In this document: positions 36,663-45,355 of the stretch, piece by piece
Layout: the number at the start of each line of letters is the position of its first letter
Position numbering within the stretch: the first letter of the stretch is position 1
Origin: JBOHNM01 sp050730675
GTDB taxonomy: Bacteria > Planctomycetota > Phycisphaerae > Phycisphaerales > UBA1924
Direction: 5' to 3'
Length of the DNA: 63,273 nt
NCBI GenBank assembly: GCA_050730675.1
Contig: JBOHNM010000003.1
Location: forward strand, 1 to 63,273
The notes under the pieces: model-generated
Seen by the model: the letters and a program-made list of their open reading frames with translations, nothing else
Told to the model about the DNA's origin: nothing
Databases searched by the model: none
Made by a program: the position numbers and the translations under genes

Positions 36663-37880
36663 CTACCGCCGCGACTTCCCCAGCACGCCCTGCATCGCCG
36701 CGGTGATCTGTGACAGATCCCCCGCCAGGTCCGCCCGCAGGCGATCAACCACCGCGCCCAGCGCGCCCGGCAACTCCCCGTCGGCCCGCTCCTCGAGCAG
36801 GATCGCGCGCCACGGCCGCAACTCATCCAGCAGTGCCGCAAGCCGCTCGACTACCGTGGACGCCCCAGCGCCCGCCTGCCCGGCGACTCGGCCGGCTTCC
36901 TCCAGCCGCGCTTGCAGCTCCCGTGCCCGCTCGTCAGCCTCGGCCGCGGGCTCACGCAACGCCATCCGAATTTCCTCGCACCGTGCCGCCGCCGACATTC
37001 GGGCATGTTCAGTCTCGGCAATCGTCGCCGCCAGCCCAACGCGGAGCGTTTCGGCTGCACGCCCGAGTTCATCCAGCTTCCGGCCCGCTTCGGTCAGCGC
37101 TGCCGCAGTCTCGGCCCGAGCGCGGTCCGCACCGTCGCGCATCGTTTCCAGGCCGCGCAACGAAATCTCGGCCTGCTGCTGCACACGCTCGCCGCGAGCA
37201 ATCAGGTCGGCCACGCTCGTGGGCGCATGCCCGGGCTGGCCGCCGGTCTCCAGCAGCGTTTCGGCCCGTGCGATCAGGATTGCCAGCGTATCGATGGTCG
37301 TCCCATAGCCCGCGTGGCGCGACTCCATCTCCGCGATCTTCGAGCGCAGCCGTTCCTCGTACGCCGCGGCGATCTGGGCAGCCTTCTGCTCGGCCTGGCG
37401 CATCTGCTCGTCAATCCGCTGGTCCAGCGCGGCCAGCCGCACCTCCAGCCCGGTCACCTGCTCCCGGATCGACCGCTCCGCCTCGGCCTTCATGCCGTCG
37501 AGCGTCGCCGCCGCTTCGCGTGAGGACTTCAGCAGGTCCTCGGCCTCGTTCGCCCGGGCATCGATGGTGGCCATGACCCGCGCCGCCGCTTCGAGTTTCG
37601 GCTGCGTCTTGCCCGCCACCTCGCGCAGCGCTTCGCGGGCAATCTGTGCATCTACCGCGGCCGCCCGCAGCCCCTCGGTCCCCCGCACCGCCTCTTCGAT
37701 CAGCTTTCGCAGCGACCCCGCATAGTCGTTGTACGCCTCGCGGTCGATCACCCGCGGCGACAAAAACACCTCGCTCAGCACGCGGCTCTCGGGGAGCCGA
37801 GTCGACGGAACGCTCGTGGTCTCGCCACCAGCGGTGGCGGTATGTGTGGGATGAGTTGGGGCGTTCGGCGCATCGGGCAT
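36663..37880 (-). CDS. Long coiled-coil protein
   Basis: 405 residues from ATG 37880, chosen because GGAGG lies 7 nt upstream. After a Pro/Thr-rich N-terminal stretch, residues about 60-370 are almost continuous heptad-type Ala/Glu/Arg/Leu sequence (REALREVAGKTQPKLEAA, AEAERSIREQVTGLEVRLAA, ARELQARLEEAGRVAG), predicting a long coiled coil with few breaks; the C-terminal 40 residues are a short helical cap. No membrane segment, signal or ATPase motif. It stands immediately upstream in map order of two bactofilin-type genes on the same strand, so an intermediate-filament-like or scaffolding role with them is plausible but inferred. Confidence 0.7.
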   Translation of the reverse strand: MPDAPNAPTHPTHTATAGGETTSVPSTRLPESRVLSEVFLSPRVIDREAYNDYAGSLRKLIEEAVRGTEGLRAAAVDAQIAREALREVAGKTQPKLEAAARVMATIDARANEAEDLLKSSREAAATLDGMKAEAERSIREQVTGLEVRLAALDQRIDEQMRQAEQKAAQIAAAYEERLRSKIAEMESRHAGYGTTIDTLAILIARAETLLETGGQPGHAPTSVADLIARGERVQQQAEISLRGLETMRDGADRARAETAAALTEAGRKLDELGRAAETLRVGLAATIAETEHARMSAAARCEEIRMALREPAAEADERARELQARLEEAGRVAGQAGAGASTVVERLAALLDELRPWRAILLEERADGELPGALGAVVDRLRADLAGDLSQITAAMQGVLGKSRR

Positions 37881-37961
37881 GGGCAAGCCTCCGGCTCGCT
37901 GGGGATGAGCCGGGTCTATCGGCAACTCCCGCGCACGCTCAGCACAACCCGCGCACCGCTG

Positions 37962-38387
37962 CTACACGCTCTGCGCCCCGCCCGTCGTTCGGTTGGCCAG
38001 CGCCCGGTCGATCGTGAACCGTCCGCCGAGGATCGTCGCCCCCGCCATCACCTTGATCACCGCGCACTTCAGGTCGCCCTTCCAGCGCCCGCTGTCGCCC
38101 AGAATCACTTCGTCCGCCGCGACCTGACCCGCATCCATTTCACCTTGCACCTGGATCCCCATCCCCGCTTGAACCACGTTGGCGACGATCTTCCCACGGG
38201 ATTTCACGACGATCTTCCCGCACGTCTCCAAGCGGGATTCAAACGTCGCCCGGCTCACCACCACATCGTCCACCCGCACGCGCTTGGAACACGCCGGACA
38301 GGTCAGCACCGTCGCCTTCGCCGGCACAGTGAAGCCCCGGTGGCAGTGCAGGCAGCAGACTTCACGGGCTCGGTTCGATCCAAACAT
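37962..38387 (-). CDS. Bactofilin-like protein with N-terminal zinc ribbon
   Basis: 141 residues from ATG 38387 (earlier in-frame ATGs at 38405 and 38423). Residues 10-38 form a Cys4 zinc ribbon (VCCLHCHRGF ... TCPACSKRV). Residues about 45-130 show bactofilin/DUF583-type short beta-solenoid turns (ESRLETCGKIVVKSRGKIVA, GIQVQGEMDAGQVAADEVIL, VIKVMAGATILGG). Bactofilins polymerise without nucleotide into membrane-associated filaments. The zinc-ribbon fusion is unusual. A terminator separates it from the bactofilin gene upstream in transcription order, so it may have its own promoter. Confidence 0.7.
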   Translation of the reverse strand: MFGSNRAREVCCLHCHRGFTVPAKATVLTCPACSKRVRVDDVVVSRATFESRLETCGKIVVKSRGKIVANVVQAGMGIQVQGEMDAGQVAADEVILGDSGRWKGDLKCAVIKVMAGATILGGRFTIDRALANRTTGGAQSV

Positions 38388-38431
38388 GGTTGGTCCAGAG
38401 CAATGCATGCGCCAGGGACGCATCGGCCGCC

Positions 38432-38471
38432 AAAAAGACCGGCGGCCCTACGCGCGAAGCGCCGGGCCGCC
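38432..38471 (-). terminator. Intrinsic terminator of the bactofilin gene
   Basis: Minus strand stem GGCGGCCC (38471-38464) and GGGCCGCC (38448-38441) with a 15-nt loop, followed by GGTC and five T (38436-38432). It lies 50 bp after the bactofilin stop. Confidence 0.65.
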
Positions 38472-38521
38472 GATCGGTGGTGGGGTTTGTTGATGCCGCG
38501 ACGCTCAGCCGCAAGCGGGGA

Positions 38522-39049
38522 TCAGTCCAGTGATGGCGACTTGCGGGCAAAGCCGGCGAGCTTGCTCTCCAGCCCGGCCAAGGCCGATTCAAGTTCGCCG
38601 TTGCCTTCGGCGATCTGCGGCGTCACGCGGGGCCGGGTGATCGGGCGGACAGTCGGCTTGAGCGTCGCCACTGGCGCCGCAGCGGGCAGCGTGTCACCCC
38701 GGGATTTGGCGTTCGCCGCCTCGGGGCAGACCGTGCAGTGGCCTGTGAACGTGGCCCCCTCAGAAACCACAAGCTTGGCGGTGGTGATGTCGCCGCGGAT
38801 GATCGCGCTGGCGGCTAATTCCAGCCGCTCGCGGGCAACCACATCGCCTTCGACCGTACCGTCCACGACGACAACTGTGGCGTCGATCGAGGCCTTGCAG
38901 ACCGACTGCTCCCCGATGTGGAGTTGACCGGGGCTGGTGATCTTGCCCTCGATCTGGCCCAGGATTCGGGCCTGGCCCTGGAACGAGAGTTCGCCGCGCA
39001 GAATGGCGTCGGCGGCAATGACGGTGACGTTGCCTGCAAGATCGGACAT
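38522..39049 (-). CDS. Bactofilin (polymer-forming cytoskeletal protein)
   Basis: 175 residues from ATG 39049; the in-frame ATG at 39055 would leave only 2-3 nt after the AGGGAG ribosome site, while 39049 leaves about 8. Residues 5-105 are canonical bactofilin beta-solenoid repeats: VTVIAADAILRGELSFQGQ, ARILGQIEGKITSPGQLHIG, VVVVDGTVEGDVVARERLEL, AIIRGDITTAKLVVSEGATF. The C-terminal 65 residues are Pro/Arg/Thr-rich and probably disordered. Bactofilins assemble into non-polar filaments that guide cell shape and envelope or chromosome positioning. It heads a three-gene cytoskeleton-like group on the minus strand. Confidence 0.85.
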   Translation of the reverse strand: MSDLAGNVTVIAADAILRGELSFQGQARILGQIEGKITSPGQLHIGEQSVCKASIDATVVVVDGTVEGDVVARERLELAASAIIRGDITTAKLVVSEGATFTGHCTVCPEAANAKSRGDTLPAAAPVATLKPTVRPITRPRVTPQIAEGNGELESALAGLESKLAGFARKSPSLD

Positions 39050-39375
39050 GGACATTTCTCCCTGCGCGCGGATGAGCCCGGCGGGATGGGATTTGTCGGC
39101 AGACGTGACTGAGTCGGGAGAGTTTTCTCTCAATCCCTTGCGCCGGGCGAGCGCCCGGGCCGTCCGTCCATTGAAGACTCTTGCGACGACCAACTCGGAC
39201 GCTCCTCGGAAAATCTCAGTTTCCAATCAGATTCCGACCAGATCATTGGGTGCGATTCCCGCGATCCGGGGTCGATTTAGGGGTTTCCGGGGGCGTCCGG
39301 TAATACTTGGGTGAATGACCCATTGACATTTCTTCAGAATACCCCATTCTATCGCCGGCCCAGGAGTGTCGCGAC
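39050..39375. other. Divergent intergenic region
   Basis: 326 bp between the bactofilin start and the GC-dockerin gene start. No credible gene is seen. It holds the putative promoter at 39323 for the + strand gene. Confidence 0.5.
39323..39351 (+). promoter_or_regulatory. Putative sigma-70-type promoter
   Basis: A perfect TTGACA (39323-39328) is followed after 17 bp by ATTCTA (39346-39351; CATTCT at a 16-bp spacing is equivalent). The -10 is weak. It lies 25 bp before ATG 39376, which has AGGAG about 10 nt upstream. Confidence 0.45.
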
Positions 39376-41133
39376 ATGAGGTTCAATCAGCGTTTCGTGG
39401 CGGTGTCCTTGTTCTTTTTTGCCCCCGCCGTCCTCGAGGGCTCTCCTCCCATCCGTGCAGTGATCTTGAGCGGCGATGCCGCGCCCGGCGTGCGATCGCA
39501 GACGTTCGGTGATCACGCCAGTTTCACGCCGGTGATCAACGCCGCCGGTCGCGTGGCATTCGCCGCGTTCACCACCGGTCCCGAAGGCAATTCCAGCGGC
39601 GTCTGGGCGGAGAAGAACGGCGGTTTGGAAGTGGTCGCACTCGAGGGCATGGCTGCCCCCGGCGGCGGCGTGTTCGACTCATTCATGGCCCTGCCCGTCT
39701 GGCTCAGCGACAACGGCGTGGTGGGCTTCGCCCATCGGACCAGCGGCGTCCTGGGCATCTGGGCGATCGGCGAAGACGGCCTCGCGGTGCTCGCCAAGAC
39801 CGGCGATAACTCGCCCAACACTGACGGCACGTACAGCGGACTCAACGGTGAGCCGTACGTGACGTTCAACAAGGAGGGCCGGGCCGCGTTCATGGCTTCG
39901 GTGCGCACCTCGGCCGGGCAGAATTTCGTCGGGCTGTTCAACGGTGCGATGGGCGGCGTCGGTATGGCCGCCCGGACCCAGAGCGGCGGCTTCACCTCGT
40001 TCGGCGCCCCCAAGTACAACACCAGCGACGTCTTCTCGGTTCTCGCCAGTGTCGCCGACGGCAGCCAGTCCACCGGGTTCTACACTGGTGAGAACAACTC
40101 ACTCACGGCGGTTGCGAGCTGGAATCTTTTCAGCGGCACCCATCCCGAAGGCTTCCCGGAGGGCGTGACCTACGCGATCGGGGAGACGCCGTCGGGTATC
40201 AACGACGCCAACGCGAGCGTCTTTGCGGCTCGCCTGCGCGGCCCGGGGATCGACGATTCCAACGACTGGGGGCTGTGGCTCTTCGATGACGCCCGCCTCC
40301 AGCGTTTCGCCTACGAAGGCATGCAGGTCGAGGACCTGCCGGCGGGCGTGCAGATCGCCGATCCGGCGCTCGGGGTGGCGCGCTTCGCCGCCATCAGCGA
40401 CTCGGGACACATCGCGTTCTACTGCCCGATGCAGAGCACCGATGCGGCGTTCGATGGTGTGAACGGTCTGTTCGTGCGCACGCCCGATGGGCGCCTGCGG
40501 ACGGTCGCCCGCGTCAACGGCTCGGCCCCCGAAGGCTTCGCCCCCGGCGCGGTGATCACCAGCTTCGGCGGCAGCCTCGTCACTCCCGCGATGAACACGC
40601 GCGGGCAGGTCGTGTTCATCCTGAACGTCACCGAGCCGGGCCAGTCGCCGGTCGAGGTTGTTTGCGCCACTGACTCGCAGGCCAAATTGCGCGTTCTGTG
40701 GATCGTGGGCCGCGACAATCTCCAGATCCGCCCGGGGGTGACCGCCACACTCGGAGGCCTCGCTGAGGACCGCGTGTATCCCCTGCAGGGCGGCGGGTCC
40801 GACGGTCGTCGGCGATCGTTCAACGCCAGCGGCCAGTTCGTCTTTCCAGCGTCCTATCGCATCGTGGATTCGCTCGAGTCGGGCTCCGGTGTCTTCGTGG
40901 TGACGATCCCCGAATCCTGCAGCACGGCCGACGTCGCCGGATTCGGCGGCGGCGCCGGCGGCGACGGGCGGGTGACGATCGACGACGCGATCTTCTTCAT
41001 CTCCGCTTACTTCGCCGGCAACCTCGCGGTTGCGGACGTCGCGTCGCTGGGCGGCACAGTTCGGCCCGACGGGCAACTCTCGCCCGACGATCTGCTGACG
41101 TTCTTCGATGCGTTCTTCGCCGGTTGCCCGTGA
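39376..41133 (+). CDS. Secreted NxxGxxAF tandem-repeat protein with GC-type dockerin module
   Basis: 585 residues with a signal peptide (FVAVSLFFFAPAVLEGSPP). The body consists of repeats around the pattern NxxGxxAF (NAAGRVAF, NKEGRAAF, DSGHIAF, NTRGQVVF, NASGQFVF), each followed by a 'GVW/GLF' strand and a VALEG..APG turn (VVALEGMAAPG), matching the 'choice-of-anchor tandem repeat' class of bacterial surface proteins. The last 74 residues are the GC-dockerin module (TADVAGFGGGAGGDGRVTID / ADVASLGGTVRPDGQLSPDD), ending Gly-Cys-Pro. No catalytic motif; function unknown. It is followed 28 bp later by an unrelated pseudouridine synthase gene. Confidence 0.83.
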   Translation: MRFNQRFVAVSLFFFAPAVLEGSPPIRAVILSGDAAPGVRSQTFGDHASFTPVINAAGRVAFAAFTTGPEGNSSGVWAEKNGGLEVVALEGMAAPGGGVFDSFMALPVWLSDNGVVGFAHRTSGVLGIWAIGEDGLAVLAKTGDNSPNTDGTYSGLNGEPYVTFNKEGRAAFMASVRTSAGQNFVGLFNGAMGGVGMAARTQSGGFTSFGAPKYNTSDVFSVLASVADGSQSTGFYTGENNSLTAVASWNLFSGTHPEGFPEGVTYAIGETPSGINDANASVFAARLRGPGIDDSNDWGLWLFDDARLQRFAYEGMQVEDLPAGVQIADPALGVARFAAISDSGHIAFYCPMQSTDAAFDGVNGLFVRTPDGRLRTVARVNGSAPEGFAPGAVITSFGGSLVTPAMNTRGQVVFILNVTEPGQSPVEVVCATDSQAKLRVLWIVGRDNLQIRPGVTATLGGLAEDRVYPLQGGGSDGRRRSFNASGQFVFPASYRIVDSLESGSGVFVVTIPESCSTADVAGFGGGAGGDGRVTIDDAIFFISAYFAGNLAVADVASLGGTVRPDGQLSPDDLLTFFDAFFAGCP

Positions 41134-41150
41134 CCCTCGGCTTCACCCCG

Positions 41151-41156
41151 TACACT
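41151..41156 (+). promoter_or_regulatory. TACACT box 5 nt before start codon (putative leaderless -10)
   Basis: TACACT, GGGGC, then ATG 41162. No Shine-Dalgarno sequence. It falls in the 28-bp gap after the GC-dockerin gene, giving the pseudouridine synthase unit its own promoter. Confidence 0.5.
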
Positions 41157-41161
41157 GGGGC

Positions 41162-42124
41162 ATGAAGCAGCAAGCAGGCGCGGCCAATACTGGCATTCGG
41201 CTCCAGCGGGTGCTGGCCGATGCCGGCGTAGCGGCCCGCCGGGCTTGCGAGCGGTTGATCGAAGAGGGGCGCGTTACCGTCAACGGCGAGGTGGTGCGCA
41301 CGCTCCCGGTCTTCGTGCACCCCAAGCGTGACCGCATCGTCGTGGACGGCGAGGTGATCTCACGCGGCGGCGGCCGCACCAATCCCGACGGCGGCGACAA
41401 GCCCGTGCGCGTGGCCCGCAAGGTCTACGTCATGCTCAACAAGCCGCCGCGGGTGCTCACCACCGCCAGCGACCCCGGCGGGCGGACCACCGTGGCTGAC
41501 CTGGTGAAGCACCCGACCGAGACACGGCTGTTCGCCGTCGGCCGGCTGGACTACCACGACGCCGGCCTTGTGCTGATGACCAACGACGGCGACATGGCCA
41601 ACCGCCTGACGCATGCCCGCTATGGCGCGACGCGCACATACCACGTCATGGTCAAGGGCCGTCTCGACGAGGCGTTCGTCAATGACCTCGGCCCCGGGCT
41701 GCAGGCGAAGCTGGCCCGCGCAGTCAAGGAGATCGGCGGGCGGCCCGGCAAGATCGAGGTCCGGCGCGTTGCCCGTCACAAGACCGAGGACGAGCGGGCC
41801 AAGGACAAAACGGTGCTGGAAGTTACGCTCCACGCCGGCAAGCACGTGGGGCTCGAGGAACTTTTCGGAGCCGCCGGCGTGACGGTGGCCAAGATCATCC
41901 AGGTCGCCGTCGGGCCGCTGGTGCTCAAGGGGGTGACGCCCGGCGACTGGCGCGAGCTGGACCGGCAGGAACTGTTCACACTGAAGCGTGCCACGGGCGC
42001 GGCCCATACGGGCGCAAAGGGTCCGGCTGGCGGGAGTGATGGTCAACGCGGTAGCGGAGGGCGGGCGGCCGGCCCAACTCGCGGACGCGCCGGCGCGGAC
42101 AGGAGCGGGAGGGATCGCGCGTGA
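41162..42124 (+). CDS. rRNA pseudouridine synthase, RsuA/RluB family
   Basis: 320 residues from ATG 41162. An S4 RNA-binding domain is at residues about 12-60 (IRLQRVLADAGVAARRACER ... GRVTVNG). The catalytic domain shows LNKPPRVLTT, then FAVGRLDYHDAGLVLMTNDG with the catalytic Asp130, and YHVMVKGRLDEAFV. It isomerises a uridine of rRNA; whether 16S or 23S cannot be decided. The C-terminal 45 residues are a Gly/Arg-rich disordered tail, probably extra RNA contact. The stop overlaps the GTG start of the YihY gene by 4 nt, so the two are translationally coupled. Confidence 0.88.
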   Translation: MKQQAGAANTGIRLQRVLADAGVAARRACERLIEEGRVTVNGEVVRTLPVFVHPKRDRIVVDGEVISRGGGRTNPDGGDKPVRVARKVYVMLNKPPRVLTTASDPGGRTTVADLVKHPTETRLFAVGRLDYHDAGLVLMTNDGDMANRLTHARYGATRTYHVMVKGRLDEAFVNDLGPGLQAKLARAVKEIGGRPGKIEVRRVARHKTEDERAKDKTVLEVTLHAGKHVGLEELFGAAGVTVAKIIQVAVGPLVLKGVTPGDWRELDRQELFTLKRATGAAHTGAKGPAGGSDGQRGSGGRAAGPTRGRAGADRSGRDRA

Positions 42125-43566
42125 GCGAGGTCTGGAAGAGCCCGCTCGAGCCTCCCCGGCGGCTGGTCCGTCTGGCCCAACTCGCCTGGCGCTGGATCGC
42201 CCAGGAGTCGATCCCGCAGATGGCCGCGGCGCTCGCCTACCGCTCGATCTTCAGCCTCATCCCGCTGGTGCTGCTGGCGTTCCTGATCGTTCAGCTGGTG
42301 CAGAAGGACATGTCGCTCATCGAGGACCTGCTCCGCAAGATCCTGCACATGAGCGGGCTGGACCAGGTCAAGGTCGACCCATCCACATTCATGGGTCCGA
42401 TGCAGCCCGGAGAAGCGTTGGCGCCCGCGGCGTCGTTCGACCTGGAGACCTGGCTGCGCGGGGTGCTGAACAAGTTCTCGCAGGTGAGCCTGACCGGCAT
42501 CGGCCTGATTACCGGCGCCACCCTCGTCTACGCCGCGTTCTCGCTGCTGGTGGAGGTCGAGAAGTCCTTCAACCGCGTTTACGGGGCCGCCTCTTCGCGT
42601 TCGTGGGCGCGTCGGTTCACGCAGTACTGGCTGGTGCTTTCGCTGGGGCCGGTGCTGGTCTACGCGAGCTTCGTGACGGCCGAGCAGTTCAGCTCGATCG
42701 CGACGAACATCACCGAGCGCGGATCGAGCCTCCTGGGCTCGTGGCTGGTGAGCTTCAGCGGCTTTGTGACCAGCGTGGTGATCAGCGCCGTGCTGCTGGC
42801 CCTGCTCTACTCCACGGTGCCCAACACGCGCGTGCGCGTGCGTCCGGCGCTGATCGGCGCGGCATGCGCCGCGGTGGCGTTGGAACTGGCCAAGTACGCC
42901 TTCCGCTTCTACCTCGCGCGGGCGGGGTTCCAGTCGCTCTACGGCGCGCTGGCGGTGCTGCCGCTGTTCCTGCTCTGGCTCTACCTCACCTGGTTCATCG
43001 TGCTCGCGGGGTTGCGCATCAGTTTTATCGTCCAGCACGGCAGCCACGGGCTGCTCATCCACCTCTGGCGCGACAGCGGCATGGAGCGCTCGGGCCTGCT
43101 CGGCTCGGCGTGGATCGACCCGTCCAGCGCCGTCAACGTGATGATCGAGGTGGCCCAGGGGTTTCGTGCCGGGCGGCCGCGCCCCGCCGAGGCCATTGCC
43201 GACACCCTCGGGCTCGATGCGCTGCTGGTTCGCCGGGTCCTCGCCCGGCTGGTTGAACGCCAGTTGCTCGTTCGCGTCTCCAGCGGCAGGTCCGACAGCT
43301 ACACCCTGGCTCGCCCTGCGGACCTGATCGCCACAGCGGACGTGCTCAACGTCGGCTTCGACCTTGCCGGGCCCCTGGACTCGGGAGCGGGGGGGGAGTT
43401 CATCGGCCGCATGCGGGCTGCCCAGGTCAATGCCGCCGAGCGCGTGATGCTCGCCGAACTTCTTGCTCCCCAGCGTGCGCCGGTGGCCCCCAAGCCGCCG
43501 GCGGCGAATACCCTTCCCAGCGAGCAGTCGGCAAGTCAGCCGCTGCTCGGCGGAGGCAACCCTTGA
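42121..43566 (+). CDS. YihY/BrkB-family membrane protein
   Basis: 481 residues from GTG 42121, overlapping the previous stop. The family core occupies residues about 10-310: AQLAWRWIAQESIPQMAAALAYRS, SIFSLIPLVLLAFLIVQLV, LVYAAFSLLVEVEKSFNRVYG, then four further helices ending LFLLWLYLTWFIVLAGLRISF. Six membrane spans are predicted. The family was once mis-assigned as 'RNase BN'; its function remains unclear. The C-terminal 170 residues are cytoplasmic, with a winged-helix-like segment (EAIADTLGLDALLVRRVLARL) and a disordered tail. It is the second gene of a coupled three-gene unit. Confidence 0.85.
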   Translation: MSEVWKSPLEPPRRLVRLAQLAWRWIAQESIPQMAAALAYRSIFSLIPLVLLAFLIVQLVQKDMSLIEDLLRKILHMSGLDQVKVDPSTFMGPMQPGEALAPAASFDLETWLRGVLNKFSQVSLTGIGLITGATLVYAAFSLLVEVEKSFNRVYGAASSRSWARRFTQYWLVLSLGPVLVYASFVTAEQFSSIATNITERGSSLLGSWLVSFSGFVTSVVISAVLLALLYSTVPNTRVRVRPALIGAACAAVALELAKYAFRFYLARAGFQSLYGALAVLPLFLLWLYLTWFIVLAGLRISFIVQHGSHGLLIHLWRDSGMERSGLLGSAWIDPSSAVNVMIEVAQGFRAGRPRPAEAIADTLGLDALLVRRVLARLVERQLLVRVSSGRSDSYTLARPADLIATADVLNVGFDLAGPLDSGAGGEFIGRMRAAQVNAAERVMLAELLAPQRAPVAPKPPAANTLPSEQSASQPLLGGGNP

Positions 43567-43805
43567 CGACTCGAACGAACAACCGGATCCTCAGCTTCCT
43601 GTTCCTTGCGGCGATCGCTGCATGCACCGCCGGCTGCTACGAGCGCGTCGTCGGCGCATCGGGCATGGGGGCCCAGAGCGTCGAGACCGAAGAGCCGTAC
43701 GCCACTGGCTACCGTGTGGACAACGTGCTGATGGGCAAGCAAAATACGCCGCGACTGAATTCCCAGCCCCGCAACACGGGAACCAGCCAGAACGAGCCGT
43801 TCTAA
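43563..43805 (+). CDS. Small lipoprotein
   Basis: 80 residues from TTG 43563, which overlaps the upstream stop by 4 nt and has GGAGG 7 nt before it. A lipoprotein signal is evident (ILSFLFLAAIAACTAGC), with Cys at residue 21 or 25 as the lipidation site; TAGC fits the lipobox better. The mature part is about 55 residues, polar and Asn/Gln-rich (GKQNTPRLNSQPRNTGTSQ), probably disordered. Family not recognised. Coupling to the YihY gene suggests a shared envelope role. Confidence 0.65.
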   Translation: MTTRTNNRILSFLFLAAIAACTAGCYERVVGASGMGAQSVETEEPYATGYRVDNVLMGKQNTPRLNSQPRNTGTSQNEPF

Positions 43806-43855
43806 AGCTCCGGTCTGGCGGCGTATGGTTGCATTCCTGAACGCCTGGAGATTTC

Positions 43856-44416
43856 ATGGGTCTTGAAGCCGCCCTTCCCGCCGATGCTTTCGTGACGACG
43901 CAGCTGCGCCGGATCATTAACTGGGCCCGCCGCTCCTCGCTGTGGCCGATGCCCTTCGCGACGGCGTGCTGCGGCATCGAGCTGATGGCCACGGCCTGCT
44001 CGCGCTACGACGTCGCCCGGTTCGGCTCCGAGGCCGTGCGTTTCAGCCCGCGCCAGAGCGACCTGCTGATCGTCGCCGGGCGTGTGAGCACCAAGATGAT
44101 GCCGGTACTGCAGAAGATCTACATGCAGATGTCCGAGCCCAAGTGGGTGATCAGCATGGGCGCCTGCGCCTCGACCGGCGGCGTCTTTGACACCTATGCG
44201 GTCGTGCAGGGCGTGGACCAGTTCATCCCGGTGGATGTCTATATCCCCGGCTGCCCGCCGCGGCCGGAGCAGCTCATCGAAGGGATCATGGCGATCCAGC
44301 GCCACATCGATCAGGAGGGCATGCCTCCGACCGGTGGCAAGCGCCTGCCGCTGGGCTTCGCCGTTCAACCAACCCACGCCGTGCGCCCGCAGCCAGTAGG
44401 GCTGACGGTCGGCTGA
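43856..44416 (+). CDS. nuoB: NADH-quinone oxidoreductase subunit B
   Basis: 186 residues; the complex I subunit carrying cluster N2, which passes electrons to quinone. The four cluster ligands are visible: the Cys pair in TACCGIE (Cys38/39), GACAST (Cys104) and PGCPPRP (Cys133). Also typical: SPRQSDLLIVAGRVSTKMMPVL and PKWVISMGACASTGGVFDTYAVVQG. GGAG lies 6 nt before ATG 43856. No other nuo gene is adjacent: a small lipoprotein gene precedes it and a convergent lipoprotein gene follows after a terminator hairpin. A hydrogenase small subunit is unlikely given the NuoB-specific motifs. Confidence 0.9.
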   Translation: MGLEAALPADAFVTTQLRRIINWARRSSLWPMPFATACCGIELMATACSRYDVARFGSEAVRFSPRQSDLLIVAGRVSTKMMPVLQKIYMQMSEPKWVISMGACASTGGVFDTYAVVQGVDQFIPVDVYIPGCPPRPEQLIEGIMAIQRHIDQEGMPPTGGKRLPLGFAVQPTHAVRPQPVGLTVG

Positions 44417-44450
44417 GCCGCGGCCGTTCGAATAATCAGACGCCAATGAA

Positions 44451-44474
44451 AGCGCCCGGCCTGAGCCGGGCGTT
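44451..44474. terminator. Hairpin between convergent genes (probable bidirectional terminator)
   Basis: An 8-bp perfect stem, CGCCCGGC (44453-44460) and GCCGGGCG (44465-44472), has a CTGA loop and lies midway between the nuoB stop and the stop of the minus-strand lipoprotein gene. T-tracts are short on both sides (TTGATCATT on +, CTTTCATT on minus). Confidence 0.55.
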
Positions 44475-44500
44475 GATCATTGCACACGGATGTGCTGAAT

Positions 44501-45172
44501 TCACTTGGGCAGATCAACCGGCGGCGTGTCGTTCTTCGGCGGCGGGGCCGGGGCCGGAGGCTCGGCCGGCTTGGGCGGATCTGCAGGCTTGGGAGCTTCG
44601 ACAGGCTTGACCGGCTCAACAGGCGGGGCCGCTGGGGCCGGCTCGCTCTTGGGAACCAGATCGGCCGGCGGCTTGGGCAGCGGCTTGTTCTCGGGATTGC
44701 CCGGATCCTTGGGGATCAGCTCGGGCGGCGCTGTCGGCAAACCCGGCGTCATATCGCTGGGCAACTCGGGAGCCGGGCGCTGTTTCTTGTCGATGCGCCG
44801 GTAGGCGGCGGAAGGGACATGCACGACCGGCTGGTCGAGCGATTGCCGCTCGTAGAGGTTGCCGGTGGCCAAGCGCGGCCACACGCCCCACTCCATGTTG
44901 TCGGGATATTCGGTGGTTTCAGGGCGGACGTCCTCGATGAAGTTGATGGCCAGCGCCTTGTCCACCGGCACGTCGTACGACCACACGGCCTGGCCGGTGC
45001 GGCTGTCAACGATCGTGATCGTGGTCGGATCGAACGAGGTGCTCTCGAAGAGGAACTGGTCAAAGCTGGCCAGGCGGCCGCCGGGGCTCCAGCACCCACC
45101 GGCGGTGAGGCCGACCGCGAGCAGGCCGCAGAGGCCGAGGATGTTGGTGAGGCGATGGCGAGGGGTCGTCAT
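44501..45172 (-). CDS. Lipoprotein with Pro/Lys-rich C-terminal tail
   Basis: 223 residues from ATG 45172 (GGAG at 8 nt; the frame extends to 45217). The lipobox LTAGGC places the lipidated Cys near residue 27. Residues about 30-115 form a small folded domain (FDQFLFESTSFDPTTITIVD, VWSYDVPVDKALAINFIEDV). The last 95 residues are a Pro/Lys/Glu/Ala-rich tail with imperfect units such as APKPADPPKPAEPPAPAP, which could span the periplasm or bind the wall. Family unknown. It converges with nuoB. Confidence 0.65.
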   Translation of the reverse strand: MTTPRHRLTNILGLCGLLAVGLTAGGCWSPGGRLASFDQFLFESTSFDPTTITIVDSRTGQAVWSYDVPVDKALAINFIEDVRPETTEYPDNMEWGVWPRLATGNLYERQSLDQPVVHVPSAAYRRIDKKQRPAPELPSDMTPGLPTAPPELIPKDPGNPENKPLPKPPADLVPKSEPAPAAPPVEPVKPVEAPKPADPPKPAEPPAPAPPPKNDTPPVDLPK

Positions 45173-45355
45173 GGTCGGGGCTCCGAGCACGCGGCATCCG
45201 GGCCGCGATGCGAACATACGCCCGACGATGTCGGGGCGTTCAGCGCAACTGTATCGGCAGGTGACCGGAGAACCCTCCCAGATTCTCGGTCCTTGAGTCG
45301 TCGAACGGAGAGAGGCTGTTGGGGCTTCGTTCGAGGGCGGCTATCGTCGTCGGCT

